DNA of 64,000 bases from Mesostigma viride (lineage: Eukaryota > Streptophyta > Mesostigmatophyceae > Mesostigmatales > Mesostigmataceae). This document shows, piece by piece, positions 21,380 to 64,000 of this stretch (positions are counted from its first letter, which is position 1; the number at the start of each line of letters is the position of its first letter). The stretch lies in assembly GCA_009746045.1 (NCBI GenBank), contig RPFO01000436.1, positions 266,001 through 330,000 of the forward strand, in the 5' to 3' direction. The translations under genes were made by a program, and so were the position numbers. The notes beneath the pieces were generated by a model, which saw nothing but the letters and a program-made list of their open reading frames with translations, made no database searches and was not told the DNA's origin.

Positions 21380-21634
21380 AATTAAGCTGCACCCGTTTTG
21401 CTTTTAAATTGCTATATGTCGAAGTTTTATTGCGCACCCACAGGGGATGCCGGGTTCGTTTCAACGGGTCCGGCCGATCAAGTGCACCCTGAGGCATGCC
21501 TGTGGCATGAGGGAATGGGGGCCGGGGTCTCTACCCCCTGCCCACTGTGCAGTGTGCACACTCAGGGATTAAAAGCACTCAGGTGCTCCTTGACTCCCCA
21601 ACGGGAGGACGTGTTCAATCATAACGAATTAATT
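21380..21634 (+). mobile_element. LINE 3' end fragment, plus orientation
   Basis: Ends GACTCCCCAACGGGAGGACG then AATTAATTAA (21627-21634), matching the stem-loop and tail pattern of the LINE at 11822. A run of about 12 G lies just upstream at 21340-21352. Confidence 0.45.
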
Positions 21635-21639
21635 AAGTG

Positions 21640-22173
21640 ATATTCTAGGATATAATGGCACCCAAACGCGATGCAGGACTCATAATACTCTCTCTATATA
21701 GGTTGGAGATGAACTATCGATGCATGGGATTCAACATGAGGATATCCGAACTTCCTCAATGGCTGCATGCATGATTTGCCTGTGCCTTGCAGGGCCTGCG
21801 CGTACACCATGCAGCTGTCTGGTTGCATCCCATCTGCAAGTTGTCTCCAACTGGGTCAAAAAGCTATATAGTAGTATTTCATTACGTACGTCAAATTTCG
21901 TTTTTATCTATGCACGTTTGCCCAGGCTCTAGCCTGTTAATTGGGGCTTGAAAAAATTGTAGGCAGTTTCTTTAACAAAAGGGAAGACCATAACTCAAGG
22001 TTGTTTACATACTACTACATCATTAGCTCCATGCTGCCCATATAAAGAACAACGAATGTACATCGAACACTTGGCGCACGTCACCCCCAAGAAAGGGTTT
22101 TTGGGTCACTTAGCAATGAAATAACCTCATGTCCAAAAGAATCTCCATCCAACGCTTGGTGAGGGTGACCCCC
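21640..22173 (-). other. 3' flank of the large minus-strand gene
   Basis: No gene seen. On the minus strand, TGTAAAC (22003-22009) lies about 165 bp past the stop codon. TGTAA is the usual poly(A) signal in volvocine algae, so this is a candidate only if the host is of that group; no AATAAA is present. Confidence 0.4.
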
Positions 22174-62604
<40,431 letters not shown>

Positions 62605-62731
62605 GCTTGAGGGGGGGTCGGGGGGGGGTCGTCCTCAGGGGGCGGGGGGGGCGGCTCGCGACCTCGATCCCATGGAGGATGTCGGTGCGCAGCCGCTGAA
62701 GCAGTGTCAGCAGGCGCTCGACGAGTCCACC
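62605..62731 (-). CDS. possible upstream exon part, out of frame with exon 1
   Basis: After an acceptor CCTGCAG, the minus strand reads GGLVERLLTLLQRLRTDILH, an amphipathic helix that would fit the ARM-like protein. To join exon 1 it must change frame inside C runs of 8, 9 and 7 bases (62608-62655). Removing one C from the run of 9 would connect the frames. Either a homopolymer length error or a real frameshift is possible, or this is a separate exon with a donor I cannot place. Confidence 0.4.
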
Positions 62732-63030
62732 CTGCAGGGGGGGGCGTCAAGACACGACCCGGCGGGCGGCGGGATAAATTAAGGGTCCATCCAAGGGGTA
62801 ATACGCCACAAAAAAAGGGGAGCAGCCGGAAACCGAGAATTCAAGACGCCGACGGCGGGTCACAGACGCAGTAACAAGAAGGGCCTTCGGACCGTCATCG
62901 CTGGGTGGGTGACGATGGAAATGATCATGTCCATGGGTGACAATGGAAATGATCATGTGTGATGCAAATCAGGAATGGGTCCACTCATAAGCAGGCGACT
63001 CGCCATTCTATCAGCATTCTGTGTGTAAGG
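62732..63030. other. upstream flank or intron, no gene seen
   Basis: Non-coding; contains a short direct repeat (GGAAATGATCATGT, near 62919 and 62943). It may be an intron if the gene continues upstream. Confidence 0.4.
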
Positions 63031-63044
63031 GACAACAGGCCATT

Positions 63045-63245
63045 CCCGGGGGGTGACAGACGCAAGTTAAGGGGTGCAATGGGCCACCAATGGCGGGGGT
63101 CTCGGCGTGTTCCCGGGGGTGACAGATGCAAGTTAAGGGGTGCAATGGGCCACCAATGGCGGGGGTCTCGGCGTGTTCCCGGGGGGTGACAGACGCAAGT
63201 GAAGGGGTGCAATGGGCCACCAATGGCGGGGGTCTGGGCGTGCAA
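63045..63245. repeat. 64-bp tandem repeat, three copies
   Basis: Three near-identical units, each with GGGGTGACAGACGCAAGTTA, GGGTGCAATGGGCCACCAAT and GGCGGGGGTCT, plus a degenerate CGGGTCACAGACGCAGTAAC copy near 62855. Confidence 0.9.
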
Positions 63246-64000
63246 GAGAGGGCCCCGATCCACACCGGCAGAGGTTAATTTGAGGGGGATCATAATTCTG
63301 TCCCGGTATTTCCGTAACATAATTAGGATAGCGACCCATGTTTAGCGACCCAGACGCATGCATATTCTCAATGAGACCACCAGCGCAGACCAGAGATTAC
63401 ATACGCACCGCAGGGGGTAGTTGTATTTGAGAGGGGCCCGTCGGCGACCGCGTCGGTAAACATGAACACGCTGACCCAACGATAGCAAAGCCCCAAATAA
63501 GCTTTTCCCAAATAAGGAATGGTCACGTCAGGGACGACATAGATCAACCAATAACCAGGGACATGTTGACCTTCTAGGCGCAAACTTGAATGACCAAATA
63601 AAATGGGCACCCAGACCCAGTGGGGTGCCGTTTACAAGTCATTAACCCCCATTGACCGATAGAACAACGTGTTTGGCTGACTAAGATAAGTACAGTAATG
63701 CCATGGACGACACAACACGAGATAGTAGATTTTCAGAAAACTCTATAATTTTTTTTTTATGTAGACATAATGATCACCCCCGCCCGCATTCTGGGTGGAC
63801 GAGGTCGTGACAACACACCCAGTATCGAGGCACACGGCAAGGGCGTATGTTCCTTATTAGGGTGTGAGGTTTGGGGTATCCCCACTATGACACGTTATGT
63901 CCACGGGGAGCCACCTGCCTCCACGAGCATTGTTGTGTCGATGCGGTAGGGGGGCATCGCAAACCACGCTGGGTATAACATTTTAGCAGCAGCAGCAGCA
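63246..64000. other. right end of window, no gene confidently seen
   Basis: A minus-strand open stretch (63368-63610) has non-repetitive amino-acid content (VPGYWLIYVVPDVTIPYLGK) and could belong to a further upstream exon, but no splice sites or homology support it. The window ends in (AGC)n. Confidence 0.35.

Overview
The window is nuclear DNA of a eukaryote, most likely a green alga or relative. The evidence is GC-rich coding sequence, GT-AG introns with phase-consistent exons, many non-LTR and DNA transposon fossils, very long simple-sequence tracts, and an interstitial run of plant-type telomere heptamers (TTTAGGG on the minus strand, 58233-58275). No bacterial, plasmid or organelle features were seen. 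The species was not identified.

Layout. 1-5780: two near-identical copies (period about 2.75 kb) of an L1-like ORF1 pseudogene ending in (TTAA)n, embedded in (ATGG)n microsatellite. 5918-8267: two hAT-like non-autonomous DNA elements, the second carrying a nested mariner/pogo-like element. 8970-10934: an intronless F-box/leucine-rich-repeat gene on the plus strand. 11.5-21.7 kb: a transposon graveyard containing a 5'-truncated LINE with an uninterrupted reverse transcriptase and an 11-bp target duplication, a piggyBac-like element, another hAT-like element nested in a LINE 3' end, two copies of a tRNA-related SINE-like element with clean target duplications, and many LINE 3' ends with short TTAA-type tails.

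22.17-62.60 kb: one very large minus-strand gene. I assembled 14 exons; every junction is GT-AG and the reading phase is consistent across all 13 introns, giving about 3,917 residues. The product has ARM/HEAT-like helical segments, long low-complexity linkers and a C-terminal helical module of unknown function. Its introns hold a 3.4-kb tri/hexanucleotide tract, minisatellites, a 49-bp satellite interrupted by a retroelement with a 589-bp internal inverted duplication, a tandem dimer of an unknown element and telomere-like heptamers.

The most unusual signal is in these introns. In about eight of the thirteen, the last or first 10-40 bases of the neighbouring exon, together with the splice site, recur several times inside the intron as degenerate tandem copies ('splice-junction echoes'), at spacings of about 42 to 100+ bp. 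The LINE 3' ends share a second pattern: a short stem-loop directly before a (TTAA)n tail.
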